From Periweissella fabalis (lineage in GTDB: Bacteria; Bacillota; Bacilli; Lactobacillales; Lactobacillaceae): a stretch of DNA of 64,000 bases. A program made the position numbers and the translations under genes. The stretch spans positions 1 to 64,000 of the forward strand of contig NZ_JAAXPN010000010.1 in the NCBI RefSeq assembly GCF_012396505.1, given 5' to 3'. The notes below the pieces were generated by a model. That model worked only from the letters and a program-made list of their open reading frames with translations. It made no database searches and had not been told where the DNA came from. This document shows positions 36,342 to 46,076 of this stretch, one piece after another. Positions within the stretch are counted from its first letter, which is position 1, and every line of letters starts with the position of its first letter.

Positions 36342-36860
36342 ATGCAAGAATTAACAATTGAAGAACAGCAAAATTATATGCGAGCGGCCTTAAAAGAAGC
36401 GAGTAAAGCTAAGGCAATTGGCGAAGTACCCATCGGGGCTGTAATTGTTCATAACGGTGAGATTATTGGTCGGGGCTTTAACTTGCGCGAACATACACAA
36501 GATGCAACCGTCCATGCTGAAATTATGGCAATTCAAGAAGCTAATCGGCGCTTAAAGTCATGGCGCTTAGAGGATTGCCAGATGTTTGTGACATTAGAAC
36601 CTTGTCCAATGTGTGCTGGTGCCATTATTAACTCACGAATTCCACAACTTTATTTTGGAGCACGTGATCCTAAAGCAGGGGTCGTAGGAAGTTTACATAA
36701 CTTGTTAACTGATGAACGTTTTAATCATCAAGTTGAAGTTCATGAACGAGTACTAGCTAAGGAATCGGGTGAATTGTTACAAAAGTTTTTCCGTGATATT
36801 CGAGCACAACAAAAAGCTCGTAAAAAAGCAATTAAAGCACAACAGACAAAAGATGCTTGA
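36342..36860 (+). CDS. tadA: tRNA-specific adenosine deaminase TadA
   Basis: Converts A34 to inosine in tRNA-Arg(ACG). The 172-residue cytidine-deaminase-fold protein has the catalytic HAE (H58, E60) and zinc motif PCPMC (C88, C91). Length is typical with a basic C-terminal tail (RAQQKARKKAIKAQQ). It lies 12 bases after the methyltransferase. The promoter of the downstream SRP RNA overlaps the last codons, and tadA-ffs-dnaX-ybaB-recR is the usual Firmicutes order. Confidence 0.95.
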   Translation: MQELTIEEQQNYMRAALKEASKAKAIGEVPIGAVIVHNGEIIGRGFNLREHTQDATVHAEIMAIQEANRRLKSWRLEDCQMFVTLEPCPMCAGAIINSRIPQLYFGARDPKAGVVGSLHNLLTDERFNHQVEVHERVLAKESGELLQKFFRDIRAQQKARKKAIKAQQTKDA

Positions 36861-36885
36861 AGTTTATTGTTATAACATGTATAAT
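36857..36885 (+). promoter_or_regulatory. Promoter of SRP RNA
   Basis: TTGAAG (36857-36862), 17-bp spacer, perfect TATAAT (36880-36885), overlapping the tadA stop codon. Confidence 0.85.
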
Positions 36886-36889
36886 TATA

Positions 36890-36975
36890 ACCTGTAAGGC
36901 AAGGTTGTACTTCGAACCGGGTCAGGTCTGGAAGGAAGCAGCCCTAAGAATGCTGCAATTTGTGCTTTACATACA
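36890..36975 (+). ncRNA. ffs: Signal recognition particle RNA (short, 4.5S type)
   Basis: Contains the Ffh-binding domain IV GGGTCAGGTCTGGAAGGAAG followed by CAGCCCTAA. The ends pair as GTAAGGCA (36894-36901) / TGCTTTAC (36963-36970). At about 80 to 85 nt it lacks the Alu domain of Bacillus scRNA. The ends are estimated. Confidence 0.95.
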
Positions 36976-36984
36976 TAGCTTAGG

Positions 36985-37015
36985 AAACGAGGTCAGAAAT
37001 GGCCTCGTTTTTTTT
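36985..37015 (+). terminator. Terminator of SRP RNA
   Basis: Stem AAACGAGG (36985-36992) / CCTCGTTT (37003-37010) followed by a T8 run. Confidence 0.92.
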
Positions 37016-37103
37016 ATCTAAAATTGTGGTTATAAATCAGCGATAGGTGTTTTTAATGTGGTAATATTGATAGAGTATTATGAAATCAGCGGGAGGTAAA
37101 CAA

Positions 37104-38963
37104 ATGGCTTATCAAGCACTATATCGGGTGTGGCGTCCACAGAAATTTAGCGATATGGTAGGACAGGAAATTATCACTAAAACATTGAAAAATGCCATTA
37201 TTACGGGACAAACGAGCCATGCGTATTTGTTTACTGGGCCACGTGGGACAGGTAAAACATCGGCGGCTAAAATTTTTGCGAAGGCGTTAAATTGTTTGAA
37301 TTTGCAAGATGGTGAACCATGTAACGAATGTATCAATTGCCAAGCGATTAATAATGGATCTTTAAATGATGTAATTGAGATTGATGCTGCTTCAAATAAT
37401 GGAGTTGAAGAAATTCGTGATATTCGTGATAAAGTTAAATATGCTCCAACTCAAGCACCATTTAAGGTCTATATCATTGATGAGGTGCATATGTTATCAA
37501 CAGGGGCCTTTAATGCTTTATTAAAAACATTAGAAGAGCCACCTACACAAGTCGTTTTTATTCTGGCAACAACTGAACCACATAAAATACCATTGACGAT
37601 TATCTCACGTACGCAACGTTTTGATTTTCGTCGAATTGGAACCACTGGTAGTATTACGCGTATGGAGTATATTTTGGAGCAAAAAGGCTACCAATATGAA
37701 GCTCCAGCCTTAAAGGTGATTGCCAATGCCGCTGAAGGTGGAATGCGCGATGCTTTAAGTATTTTGGATCAAACGTTATCGTTTGGGGATGATCAAGTAA
37801 CATTAGCTAATGCTTTGTTAGTGACTGGGGCAGTGAAGCAAAGCTTATTAAATGAGTATGTCACAGCAGTATTAGCTGAAGATGTACCAACTAGCTTACA
37901 AGTATTAGAATCAATTTTACAAGAAGGAAAAGATGCACATCGCTTTATTGAGGATTTGATTAGTTATATTCGTGATTTATTATTAGCTAATCAAGCACCA
38001 GATATGGTGACAGTTACACCGGATGAAGTTTTTGTAACACTTAGTAAGCAAGTAACACCTGATTATGCATATAATGTAATTAATGTACTAAATGATGTCC
38101 AACAACAATTAAGATTTACAACACATCCGGATGTCTATTTAGAAGTATTGACTGTAAAGTTAGCAAGTCTTAATCTGCAAACAGACACGCTAGTAGTACC
38201 AGCATCGACTAAAACAAAACCGCAAGTGGATAAGCCAAACATATCCACTGCAGTGGCAGCCAAAATAGAGCAACCTAGTGATGAAGCGGCAATTACAGCT
38301 AATAAGCAACACGTATCAGCTGCTAAAACAGCTGATAGTCAACCATTAGTGGCACCGCCAATCGAAGCTGCTCGTAATATTCCGATTAGTAGCGGTCCGA
38401 TTGCACCAGTAGCTAAAAACACTTTGACTGGGAAAGTAGCCTTTGACGGGCAAAGTGTTTTTGATATTTTACATGTGGCAACAAAAGCTGCTTTAAGAGC
38501 AATCGAAGATAACTATGCGGATTTGCTTAATATGCTAAGTGTAGTTGAAATGGCAAAATTAAATCAAGCTAAGCCAGTAGCTGCTAGTCCTAATGGAATT
38601 GTATTGGCTTTTAATCAACCATATATTCATCGGTTAGCACAGCAAGATGAAACGCTCCAAAATAATATTTTGCAGAATTTAAATCGGCTAACTGGTGAGA
38701 CACCAATGGTGGTTTTGATTACTGATGATCAATGGAATCAGCTACGAAATAGCTATGTAAATCAGTACAAAGAAAAGATTGCGTTTACAGATATGACTGT
38801 ACCACAACTTTCAGAATTAGCAGTGGAAACCCAACCACCTGTTGATAAACCAGTAAGTATGGCAGTTGAGATACCAAGTGAACCTGTAAAAATAGATGAA
38901 CCTGAGCTGATTACACAAGCCAAAGCTTTATTTGGTGATATTGTAACAATTGAAAATAATTAA
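37104..38963 (+). CDS. dnaX: DNA polymerase III subunit gamma/tau
   Basis: The clamp-loader ATPase that holds the replisome together. The 619-residue protein has Walker [13 protein letters not shown] (~45-56), a four-Cys zinc module ([16 protein letters not shown]), Walker B with IIDEVHML and sensor 1 LATTEPHK. After ~370 comes a low-complexity linker rich in Pro, Ala, Lys and Thr, and then a C-terminal tau region. ATG 37104 is chosen because GGGAGGT lies 7 bases upstream; an in-frame ATG at 37080 has none. No slippery frameshift signal stood out. It is followed by ybaB, recR and yaaL in one unit. Confidence 0.95.
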   Translation: MAYQALYRVWRPQKFSDMVGQEIITKTLKNAIITGQTSHAYLFTGPRGTGKTSAAKIFAKALNCLNLQDGEPCNECINCQAINNGSLNDVIEIDAASNNGVEEIRDIRDKVKYAPTQAPFKVYIIDEVHMLSTGAFNALLKTLEEPPTQVVFILATTEPHKIPLTIISRTQRFDFRRIGTTGSITRMEYILEQKGYQYEAPALKVIANAAEGGMRDALSILDQTLSFGDDQVTLANALLVTGAVKQSLLNEYVTAVLAEDVPTSLQVLESILQEGKDAHRFIEDLISYIRDLLLANQAPDMVTVTPDEVFVTLSKQVTPDYAYNVINVLNDVQQQLRFTTHPDVYLEVLTVKLASLNLQTDTLVVPASTKTKPQVDKPNISTAVAAKIEQPSDEAAITANKQHVSAAKTADSQPLVAPPIEAARNIPISSGPIAPVAKNTLTGKVAFDGQSVFDILHVATKAALRAIEDNYADLLNMLSVVEMAKLNQAKPVAASPNGIVLAFNQPYIHRLAQQDETLQNNILQNLNRLTGETPMVVLITDDQWNQLRNSYVNQYKEKIAFTDMTVPQLSELAVETQPPVDKPVSMAVEIPSEPVKIDEPELITQAKALFGDIVTIENN

Positions 38964-38989
38964 TTAATGAAAGAACGAGGAATGATAAT

Positions 38990-39295
38990 ATGATGGGTGG
39001 AAATATGCAAGGCATGATGAAGCAAATGCAAAAGATGCAAAAGCAAATGCAAGCAGAGCAAGCAGAGTTGGAAGCAACTGAATTTGTAGGAGTTGCACCA
39101 AGTGATCTAGTAAAAGTTACTTTTACAGGTGATCGAAAGTTAAAAGACGTTGTGGTAGCCCCAGCAATTGTTGACCCAGAGGATGTTGATACGTTACAAG
39201 ATATGTTAGTAGTTGCTATTAATGACGCTATGACAAAAATTGACGAACAAACTGCACAAACTATGGGTAAATATACCCGTGGTTTAGGATTTTAA
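38990..39295 (+). CDS. YbaB/EbfC-family nucleoid-associated protein
   Basis: A 101-residue DNA-binding protein of the YbaB/EbfC family (Bacillus YaaK). It has a long Met/Gln/Lys-rich N-terminal helix ([20 protein letters not shown]) and a beta-sheet dimer core with [19 protein letters not shown]. It forms tweezer-shaped dimers on DNA. The gene always sits between dnaX and recR in this group, suggesting a link with recombination or replication. Start 38990 (the second ATG, 38993, is equally possible) follows AACGAGG. Confidence 0.93.
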   Translation: MMGGNMQGMMKQMQKMQKQMQAEQAELEATEFVGVAPSDLVKVTFTGDRKLKDVVVAPAIVDPEDVDTLQDMLVVAINDAMTKIDEQTAQTMGKYTRGLGF

Positions 39296-39318
39296 ATAAT
39301 TTTTTAAAGGAGAGTTTG

Positions 39319-39918
39319 ATGCAATATCCAGAACCAATCGCCCAATTAATAGAAAGCTATATGAAATTGCCGGGGATTGGACAAAAATCAGCCACTCGCC
39401 TAGCATTTTATACCCTTGGTATGGATGAGGAGGATGTGACTGGTTTTGCCCAAGCTCTCATTGCTGCCAAGCGTGATTTACAGTTTTGCAGTGTATGTGG
39501 TAATATCACAGAAGCTGATCCATGCGTTATCTGTCAAGATCCTAGTCGAGATCAAACTACTATTTTAGTAGTTGAACAATCTAAAGATGTCATGTCAATG
39601 GAAAATACTCGTGAATATCACGGATTGTATCATGTTTTACATGGTGTCCTTTCACCGATGGATGGTAAGGGACCGGATGATATTAACATTGCTAGCTTAA
39701 TCAAACGGCTCCAAGAAAATGAAGTCATTACTGAAGTAATTGTGGCAACTAACGCGAATGCCGAGGGTGAAGCTACGGCAATGTATCTGGCAAGAATGTT
39801 AAAGCCGGCAGGAATTAAAGTAACTCGATTAGCACATGGCTTAGCAGTGGGAAGTGATATTGATTATGCCGATGAAATGACCTTGATTAAGGCTGTTGAG
39901 GGGAGAACTGAGCTATGA
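39319..39918 (+). CDS. recR: Recombination protein RecR
   Basis: With RecF and RecO it loads RecA at gaps. The 199-residue protein has a helix-hairpin-helix N-terminus with [14 protein letters not shown], a zinc finger of C57, C60, C69 and C72, and a Toprim domain starting [16 protein letters not shown]. It is standard length. ATG 39319 follows AAAGGAGA. The last bases overlap the start of yaaL (ATGA), so the two are coupled. Confidence 0.96.
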   Translation: MQYPEPIAQLIESYMKLPGIGQKSATRLAFYTLGMDEEDVTGFAQALIAAKRDLQFCSVCGNITEADPCVICQDPSRDQTTILVVEQSKDVMSMENTREYHGLYHVLHGVLSPMDGKGPDDINIASLIKRLQENEVITEVIVATNANAEGEATAMYLARMLKPAGIKVTRLAHGLAVGSDIDYADEMTLIKAVEGRTEL

Positions 39919-40175
39919 AGCGTCTAAGTAAGAAAAGAGAACCGTTAACTCATTTGGCATACGATGGTATGCTAATGGATCAAGTTGATGAAGCAAAAAT
40001 CGACTGGAATTTAGCTAAAGCTTCTGAACAAGCTATGACGGAAAGCAATTACGATGGTCGGTTAATTCAAGCACAGACTGCATTAGCAAAACAAAAATTT
40101 TTTTATTATTATCGTGAAGCACGGCGGCGCCAAATTAAAGGCCGCATCCAACGAAGTGTTTTTACGATTGATTAA
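39915..40175 (+). CDS. yaaL: YaaL-like protein (DUF2508)
   Basis: An 86-residue, charged, mainly helical protein of the DUF2508 family, which sits downstream of recR in many Firmicutes. It carries basic ends ([23 protein letters not shown]) and no membrane segment or known catalytic motif. Its start overlaps the recR stop. Its function is unknown; assignment rests on position, length and general composition. Confidence 0.8.
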   Translation: MKRLSKKREPLTHLAYDGMLMDQVDEAKIDWNLAKASEQAMTESNYDGRLIQAQTALAKQKFFYYYREARRRQIKGRIQRSVFTID

Positions 40176-40188
40176 ATAGGAGAATCAA

Positions 40189-41007
40189 ATGGCCTCAAAA
40201 AAGCAAGTACCTCAATCGGGCTTTATATCAATTATTGGCTTAATTATCTTAGTGGCATTGGCAGCAAGTTGGTTTACAGGTAGTTCCACTAGTAATAAAC
40301 ACCAGCAATATAATGCTAATACGGCAACATCAAAAGCTATTCGAGATAGTCAACATTCGGTATCACAGCCGGCAACTACAGCATCCCAAAAAGGCCAACC
40401 AGATACTAATCAAGCACAAACTGGGTTAGCACAACTAAATTTTAATGGCCAACAAATTATTCAAGTTAACAATGGCCAACCGAACTTTACGGCAGAACAA
40501 TTAAACACGACACATGGTGCGTGGGCAACTTATCAGCCATTGGATAATTTAGGAAGAGCAACTGGGGCAAGCGCATTATTAAATAAAAGTTTGATGCCGC
40601 ATGCTAAGCGACAACGATTAACTGTTAATCCAACAGGATTTAAAAATCGTAAAGTACCAATTAATGGGCATATTGAATGGTTATATAATCGGTCACATTT
40701 AATTGGTTATCAGTTTACTGGTCAAAATAATAACTTACAAAACTTAGTGACTGGGACGCGATCATTAAATGATCCGGGAATGTCTTATTATGAAAATATG
40801 GTTGCAAGTTACCTAAAGAGTCACCCAAATGATTATGTTCGTTATCAAGTCACTCCTTATTATCGAGCTCAAGAATTGGTCCCACGTGGAGTTCAAATGC
40901 AAGCTGAATCAATTGGTAGTCAAACAATTCGTTTTAACTTGTACATCTTTAATGTTCAATCGGGCGTAAATATTAACTATCAAAATGGCTACTCAAGTAC
41001 TAACTAA
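40189..41007 (+). CDS. Membrane-anchored DNA/RNA non-specific endonuclease (EndA/NucA-like)
   Basis: A 272-residue exported nuclease. One N-terminal hydrophobic anchor (~12-28) is followed by a Ser/Thr/Gln-rich linker and a beta-beta-alpha-metal nuclease domain (~95-265). The catalytic region reads NRSHLIGYQ (H170), a variant of DRGH found in the streptococcal EndA/lactobacillar group, with the metal-site Asn in NNLQNLVTGTR. Homologues degrade one DNA strand during uptake or scavenge extracellular DNA. TAGGAGA precedes the ATG at 40189. It closes the dnaX-recR unit and precedes the Tyr T-box. Confidence 0.88.
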   Translation: MASKKQVPQSGFISIIGLIILVALAASWFTGSSTSNKHQQYNANTATSKAIRDSQHSVSQPATTASQKGQPDTNQAQTGLAQLNFNGQQIIQVNNGQPNFTAEQLNTTHGAWATYQPLDNLGRATGASALLNKSLMPHAKRQRLTVNPTGFKNRKVPINGHIEWLYNRSHLIGYQFTGQNNNLQNLVTGTRSLNDPGMSYYENMVASYLKSHPNDYVRYQVTPYYRAQELVPRGVQMQAESIGSQTIRFNLYIFNVQSGVNINYQNGYSSTN

Positions 41008-41040
41008 CATGTTAAAATAATTTAAGCAATGATATAGACA

Positions 41041-41245
41041 AAGTAGTGAATAGATATCTGATTCAGAAAGTTAGTGGTTGTTGTGAACTAACCAGTATTT
41101 ATTTAACGAAGTTACATCTATGGAGCACAAACGATTCGTCTCGTTATCGACGCCTAAGGCTACATAAGCGTAGTAAATTAAGGTGGTACCACGGAATTAA
41201 TTCGTCCTTAAGTGTATATTCTTCATACACTTGAGGACTTTTTTT
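41041..41245 (+). promoter_or_regulatory. Tyrosine T-box leader of tyrS
   Basis: Stem I base ATAGAT (41050-41055) / ATCTAT (41116-41121), with specifier TAC (41113-41115, tyrosine) immediately before the 3' strand. The apical CAGAAAG...GGTTGTTGTGAA is present, as is the T-box AAGGTGGTACCACGG around 41180-41194. The terminator runs 41204-41245, with stem GTCCTTAAGTGTAT / ATACACTTGAGGAC and T7. Uncharged tRNA-Tyr should relieve termination ahead of tyrS. Confidence 0.95.
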
Positions 41246-41266
41246 ATGGAAAAAAGGAGAACTCAA

Positions 41267-42520
41267 ATGGAAATTTTTGCTGATTTAAAATGGCGCGGGG
41301 CCATTAACCAATTAACAGATGAAGAAGGCTTACAAGAGCTTTTAAATGAAAAACAAGTCGGTATGTACGCGGGGATTGACCCAACTGCAGATTCAATGCA
41401 TATTGGGCACTTAATCCCCTTTATGGTGTTAAAACGTTTCCAATTAGCTGGTCACAAACCAGTGATTGTAATTGGTGGTGGAACCGGTTCAATTGGTGAT
41501 CCATCAGGCCGAAACTCAGAACGGGTTTTACAGACGATGGAACAAGTTATGCATAATGAGGAAGCTTTGACTGCTCAAATGGTACACTTATTTGGTACAG
41601 AAAACTTCCGTGTGGTAAATAACCGTGATTGGTTAGGTAAGATTAGTTTGCTTGATTTCTTGCGTATTTACGGTAAGTTATTTTCAGTTAATACGATGTT
41701 AGCCAAAGATGTCGTGGCTTCACGTTTAGAAACTGGAATTTCATTTACAGAATTTACTTACCAAATCTTGCAATCAGTTGATTTCCTTGAACTATTCAAA
41801 CGAGAAGAAGTCCAATTACAAGTTGGTGGTGCTGACCAATGGGGTAACATCACTGCCGGAATTGACTTGATTCACCGGATGGAAGGTAATGATGCGAAGG
41901 CCTATGGTTTAACAATTCCATTAATGCTTAAATCTGATGGAACTAAATTTGGTAAAACTGTTGGTGGTGCAGTATGGTTAGATGCTAAAAAGACATCACC
42001 ATATGAATTCTATCAGTTCTGGTTTAATCAAGAAGACGCAGATGTTATTAAATATTTGAAATACTTTACATTCTTATCAAAAGAAGAAATTGAAACACTC
42101 GAAGTAGCAACTAAAGAAAATCCGCGTGCTCGGGCAGCACAACGTAAGCTTGCTCAAGAAGTGACTCGCTTTGTACATTCACAAGCAGCCGTTGATGAAG
42201 CTGAACGAATTTCAGCAGCGTTATTCTCAGGTGATGTTCAAGATTTAACAGCAACTGAAATTGCCCAAGGATTTGCTAATATGCCATCATTTGAATTAAC
42301 TAGTGAAGTTAAAAATATCGTAGACTTCATTGTTGATGCTGGTGTTGATAGTTCAAAACGTCAAGCACGTGAAGATGTAACCAATGGAGCAATTCGAATT
42401 AATGGGCAACAAATTACGGATGTTGCAGCAATGATTGATCCGAGTGCAATGTATGATGGTAAATTTGTGATTGTTCGGCGTGGTAAGAAGAAGTATTTCT
42501 TAGGACGCGTTCATGATTAA
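41267..42520 (+). CDS. tyrS: Tyrosyl-tRNA synthetase
   Basis: Charges tRNA-Tyr. The 417-residue class I enzyme shows AGIDPTADSMHIGHL (HIGH), the tyrosine-pocket sequence QVGGADQWGNI, KMSKS-equivalent KFGKTVGG and a C-terminal S4 RNA-binding domain (~350-415, starting SKRQAREDVTNGAIRING). ATG 41267 follows AAAGGAGA (41253-41260); upstream in-frame starts fall inside the T-box terminator. Expression is controlled by the leader at 41041-41245. Confidence 0.97.
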   Translation: MEIFADLKWRGAINQLTDEEGLQELLNEKQVGMYAGIDPTADSMHIGHLIPFMVLKRFQLAGHKPVIVIGGGTGSIGDPSGRNSERVLQTMEQVMHNEEALTAQMVHLFGTENFRVVNNRDWLGKISLLDFLRIYGKLFSVNTMLAKDVVASRLETGISFTEFTYQILQSVDFLELFKREEVQLQVGGADQWGNITAGIDLIHRMEGNDAKAYGLTIPLMLKSDGTKFGKTVGGAVWLDAKKTSPYEFYQFWFNQEDADVIKYLKYFTFLSKEEIETLEVATKENPRARAAQRKLAQEVTRFVHSQAAVDEAERISAALFSGDVQDLTATEIAQGFANMPSFELTSEVKNIVDFIVDAGVDSSKRQAREDVTNGAIRINGQQITDVAAMIDPSAMYDGKFVIVRRGKKKYFLGRVHD

Positions 42521-42596
42521 TTTACTAAAACACGCTTAAAAAGGTCAAATATATTCTAAATGTACACTAAAAGTAGCTGTGGTATAACTAAAAATT

Positions 42597-42772
42597 AGTA
42601 GTAGTTCACTTATAGAATGTCTGACAAAAGGCAGATGCTAGCATAAAACTAGAAAATCCCGACTGAATTTTTAAAATTTAGTCGGGATTTTCTAGTTTTA
42701 TACCTTATCGATGAGTCTTTTGTCACACTATCTTTTTTCGCGAAATTCTACTTGGTAGTGACATCTGCTACA
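42597..42772. repeat. Dispersed terminator-centred repeat, copy 3
   Basis: The right flank (TTTTATACCTTATCGATGAG, then TCTTTTGTCACACTATC) matches that of the copy at 45040-45205 (TTATATTCCTTATCTGGACG, then TCTTTTGTCG). The left flank contains TCTGACAAAAGGCAG, similar to the left end at 60827. A different hairpin stands in the middle. Confidence 0.55.
42643..42701. terminator. Bidirectional terminator between tyrS and the LysR gene
   Basis: A 21-bp perfect stem, 42643-42663 with 42681-42701, core AAAATCCCGAC, plus inner AATTTT/AAAATT pairings. It serves the two convergent genes. Confidence 0.92.
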
Positions 42773-42788
42773 ATACCATTCAATTGCA

Positions 42789-43676
42789 TTAAATACCTCT
42801 TAAATTTTTGTTTAAGAGGATTAAAATATTTTTCTGAGCCGGAGTTAAGACATGTGCCGTACGATATGCAATACTAGTTATAAACTCAGGTTGATCATCA
42901 TCTAGTAAATCAAGAGCGACAATATCATTTCTTTGATCATTAGTAATACTAGCTAAAAAAGAAATGCCTAAGTTAGCTGCAACCATGTTAAGGACTAAAT
43001 TAACATCTGTGGAGCGGAAAATAGGGTTTAAGCGCATATGATTACGATTGGCGAGTTTATTTATTGCTTGAGTATGGACAAATCCTTCACTTAGTAATAT
43101 AAAAGGTAAGCCTTTTAAATCTGCAAAATGAATGGCCTGCCTATTAGCTAGAGGGTGATTTTTTGCGACAAATATTTGGAAAGGATGGCGATCGAATTCT
43201 TGGGTAATTAATGATTTATATGATAATGGCTCATCTGAACCAAGTAAGGCAATATCAATTTTACCGTGCAATAATGCTTTACGTAAATCATTTGAACCAC
43301 TTTCAATTGTTTGAATATTGTGCAATAAATCTAACGAACTGAGTTGGCTAGCAATTTTCGTAAAATAGTAGTTGCGAATAATTGGTGGTAGGCCTAATGT
43401 AATTTGATCATTATTTAGGCGACTTATTTCATCTTTAGTTACTAACCATTCATTTAATATCTGATTGGCATGTTTATTTAATTGTTCACCAGCCAAAGTA
43501 ATATAAAGATCGTTATGTGAATGGTCGCGTATAACTAATTGGGTTGAAAGTTCCTCTTCTAAACGTTTAATAGCAGCACTGATGGTTGGTTGACTAACAT
43601 TAAAAAAAGCGGCAACTTTTGAAAAGTTTTTTTGCAAGATTAATTGCTGATAATATTCTAGGTCACGAATATACAT
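42789..43676 (-). CDS. LysR-family transcriptional regulator
   Basis: A 295-residue regulator with an N-terminal winged helix (~1-60, with SKVAAFFNVSQPTISAAIKR and EEELSTQLVIRD) and a LysR substrate-binding domain (~88-290). In lactic acid bacteria, LysR genes paired with an AEC-type transporter include the malolactic regulator MleR, but no malolactic enzyme gene is here. GGAGTAAC precedes the ATG at 43676. It diverges from the AEC transporter across 378 bases containing a LysR-like inverted repeat at 43704-43726, so it probably controls that gene. Confidence 0.9.
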   Translation of the reverse strand: MYIRDLEYYQQLILQKNFSKVAAFFNVSQPTISAAIKRLEEELSTQLVIRDHSHNDLYITLAGEQLNKHANQILNEWLVTKDEISRLNNDQITLGLPPIIRNYYFTKIASQLSSLDLLHNIQTIESGSNDLRKALLHGKIDIALLGSDEPLSYKSLITQEFDRHPFQIFVAKNHPLANRQAIHFADLKGLPFILLSEGFVHTQAINKLANRNHMRLNPIFRSTDVNLVLNMVAANLGISFLASITNDQRNDIVALDLLDDDQPEFITSIAYRTAHVLTPAQKNILILLNKNLRGI

Positions 43677-44054
43677 GGTTACTCCTTGCTATGACTGTTA
43701 TTTAAATGATGATATAAAAATCATTTATAGCTCATATTTAATTTGACTATACCATTATAAAAGCATTATATTAGATGACAATGAATAGTTATATAAGAAA
43801 ATATGTTTAAAAATTTGTTGCATCTTTAAAAACATTTAATTGTTTTTATCACTCTGAGTACAGTGACAATTACGCTGTCAATAAAATTTTAATTACTTAT
43901 ATTGTACCATTGATTTTAGTTGACACGTATAAGGACACGGCAAACAGAGATAAAAATTAATTAGGTGGGGATGTTTTGGTGACTTAATTATTTAAAGATA
44001 TTTTCAAATATATATACAGGAATTTTAAGTTTTAGAAATTTTGAGGTAGGAATA
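43677..44054. other. Divergent control region LysR / AEC transporter
   Basis: AT-rich, no gene seen. An inverted repeat AAATGA-N11-TCATTT (43704-43709 / 43721-43726) has the T-N11-A layout used by LysR regulators and lies 28 bases before the regulator start. No clear consensus promoter for the transporter could be picked out. Confidence 0.55.
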
Positions 44055-45029
44055 ATGGCAGTTTTATGGAGTTCCATACAAAGTGTTTTGGTTGTCGTAA
44101 TCATTATGGCACTTGGTTACATTTTACGAGTTAAAGGTTGGTTTGCAGATAGTTTTGGTAAGAATATTTCTAAATTTATTAAAAATATTGCTTTGCCAGC
44201 ATCAATTTTTGTTTCAGTATTACAACGTTTGACTCGTGGTACATTGGTATCATTTTCAAGTTACTTAATTTGGGGATTCTTGGCCGTAATTATTGGTTAT
44301 GTAATTGCATTTATTTTAGTTAAAGTATTAAAAGTTCGACCTGGCCGTCGTGGAATCATGGTTAATGCAATCGTTAATGCTAACACTATATTTATTGGGT
44401 TACCTTTAAATATTGCTTTGTTTGGTAACGATAGTTTAACGTATTTCTTGGTTTATTATATTGTTAATACCGTTTCAACTTGGGCCTTTGGGGTTTTCTT
44501 AATTAGTAACGATGATCCAACTAAGACTGCCAACACTGGTGAAAAGAAAAAAATCAATTGGAAGCAAGTTATTCCAATGCCTTTAGTTGGATTCGTGGTT
44601 GCATTAGTATTTTTATTATTAAATATTCCAATTTTAAAGATCACATTTTTACAACAAAGCATGAATTATGTTGGTAGTTTGGTAACACCATTATCACTTA
44701 TTTATATCGGGATTGTATTAGCGGATGCTGGTTTAAAGAGTATTACTTTTGATCGTGATACGATTGTTGCATTGCTTGGCCGGTTTGTACTATCACCAGT
44801 TATTATGATTGCAATTGTGTATTTCACAGCACGTCATGGCGTGAACTTAGCACCAGTCTTACAAAAAACCTTGATTGTACAATCAGCAACGCCAATGTTG
44901 GCTGTTTTACCAATCTTAGCAGCTGAAGCACATGGTGATGTTAAATTTGCAACTAATATTGTTACAACTTCAACAGTCTTGTTCATTATTGTTGTACCAA
45001 TTTTAATGACAATCATTCAATATATTTAA
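44055..45029 (+). CDS. AEC-family transporter (possible organic-acid permease)
   Basis: A 324-residue membrane protein with about ten hydrophobic segments in two five-helix halves, typical of the auxin efflux carrier family. It starts VLVVVIIMALGYILRVKGWF. Segments such as FIGLPLNIALFGNDS and ATPMLAVLPILAAEAHGD are characteristic of bacterial members. Characterised lactic-acid-bacterial relatives include malate permeases (MleP), so a di- or monocarboxylate is plausible. The substrate cannot be told from sequence. GAGGTAGG lies before the ATG at 44055. It is divergent from a LysR gene that probably regulates it. Confidence 0.85.
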   Translation: MAVLWSSIQSVLVVVIIMALGYILRVKGWFADSFGKNISKFIKNIALPASIFVSVLQRLTRGTLVSFSSYLIWGFLAVIIGYVIAFILVKVLKVRPGRRGIMVNAIVNANTIFIGLPLNIALFGNDSLTYFLVYYIVNTVSTWAFGVFLISNDDPTKTANTGEKKKINWKQVIPMPLVGFVVALVFLLLNIPILKITFLQQSMNYVGSLVTPLSLIYIGIVLADAGLKSITFDRDTIVALLGRFVLSPVIMIAIVYFTARHGVNLAPVLQKTLIVQSATPMLAVLPILAAEAHGDVKFATNIVTTSTVLFIIVVPILMTIIQYI

Positions 45030-45039
45030 TTTTTAGGGT

Positions 45040-45205
45040 TTGTGATAGATCCATTTTTAGTAGTAATTTGTTACTAGATGTGTTGTAAGAAGATAAATAA
45101 TTTTCTAAAATACCAAAAAGACTGAATTTGTAAAAAATTCAGTCTTTTTTAGTTATATTCCTTATCTGGACGTCTTTTGTCGTATTCACTTTTTCGGTTA
45201 GATAA
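45040..45205. repeat. Dispersed terminator-centred repeat, copy 4
   Basis: The left flank has TTAGTAGTAATTTGTTACTAG, matching the AGTAGCGAATTACTACTAG block of the copy at 60827. The right flank (CCTTATCTGGACGTCTTTTG) matches the copy at 42597. The right end runs to the start region of the DUF975 gene. Confidence 0.55.
45115..45150. terminator. Terminator of the AEC transporter gene
   Basis: Stem AAAAAGACTGAATTT (45115-45129) / AAATTCAGTCTTTTT (45135-45149), loop GTAAA, then T. It shares the GACTGAATT core with the hairpin at 16813. Confidence 0.9.
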
Positions 45206-45275
45206 TAGGGAAATCGCAAAAATTGATTATATTATGATACAATTTAATAATTACATAAATAAAGTGAGGGAAACG

Positions 45276-46052
45276 ATGCAAACAATGACAATTGGTGACT
45301 ATAAACGACAAGCACGTCAAAAGTTACAAGGAAATTGGGGAGCTGCAATCCGCTTAAATGCTTTTCCGGCAGCCTTAAAGTTTGTTGGAACAATATTGGC
45401 CGCTTTACTAATAATAGGGGTAATTACAATCCTTATAATTGCATTTGGAAATACTCAGGCAAATAGTGAAGTGAACAATGCGATTAAATCAAGTGTAGAA
45501 GTATCTGCTAATCAGGGTGCTAATTCTACTTTTATGGGATCTTATGGTAACGAATTGAGTTCAGTATTGATGTCAATTATTATTGCAATGGTTTCAACAG
45601 GTATTTACTGGACGTCACTTGATTGGTTACGTGGTAAAAAAGAAACTGTTAAATTTATTGATGCTTTTGATGGTTTTAATAGCCGCAATATTTTAGCTAA
45701 CTTTATGTTAATTTTAGTGATGACACTGTTCAAAATTCTATGGACGTGCTTATTTATTATTCCGGGGTGTATTAAAGTATTTTCATACTCACAAACGTTA
45801 TTCATTTACAAAGATATGGTTGATAAACATGGTAAGGATAATGTACCAACTAGTTGGGCATGGTATGTTACAGCTAGTCGGCGGTTAATGCAAGGTCACA
45901 AAGCCCAATTATTTTGGTTAGAAGTTAGCTTTATTGGTTGGTATATTTTGGTTTTTGTAACTTTAGGCCTCGCATGGTTTTGGGTAATGCCATATATTAA
46001 TATGACGCGTACAGTATTTTATGAAAACCTTGCGGGATCAACATTTAAATAA
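45276..46052 (+). CDS. DUF975-family integral membrane protein
   Basis: A 258-residue membrane protein with a soluble N-terminal helix containing YKRQARQKLQGNWGAAI, the DUF975 hallmark, then about five transmembrane segments. It has conserved motifs FIDAFDGFN and CLFIIPGCIKVFSYSQT near the middle, and W..MPYINMTR at the end. Function is unknown in the family. ATG 45276 is used because GTGAGGG lies 8 bases upstream and the family motif follows at once; more upstream ATGs in frame run into the repeat at 45040-45205. Confidence 0.88.
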   Translation: MQTMTIGDYKRQARQKLQGNWGAAIRLNAFPAALKFVGTILAALLIIGVITILIIAFGNTQANSEVNNAIKSSVEVSANQGANSTFMGSYGNELSSVLMSIIIAMVSTGIYWTSLDWLRGKKETVKFIDAFDGFNSRNILANFMLILVMTLFKILWTCLFIIPGCIKVFSYSQTLFIYKDMVDKHGKDNVPTSWAWYVTASRRLMQGHKAQLFWLEVSFIGWYILVFVTLGLAWFWVMPYINMTRTVFYENLAGSTFK

Positions 46053-46076
46053 GAACATTTTAGTTAAATAATTTGA

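Noticed and set aside
37104-38963. Programmed frameshift in dnaX producing gamma
   Set aside because: No convincing A-rich slippery heptamer with a following hairpin was found at the expected place.
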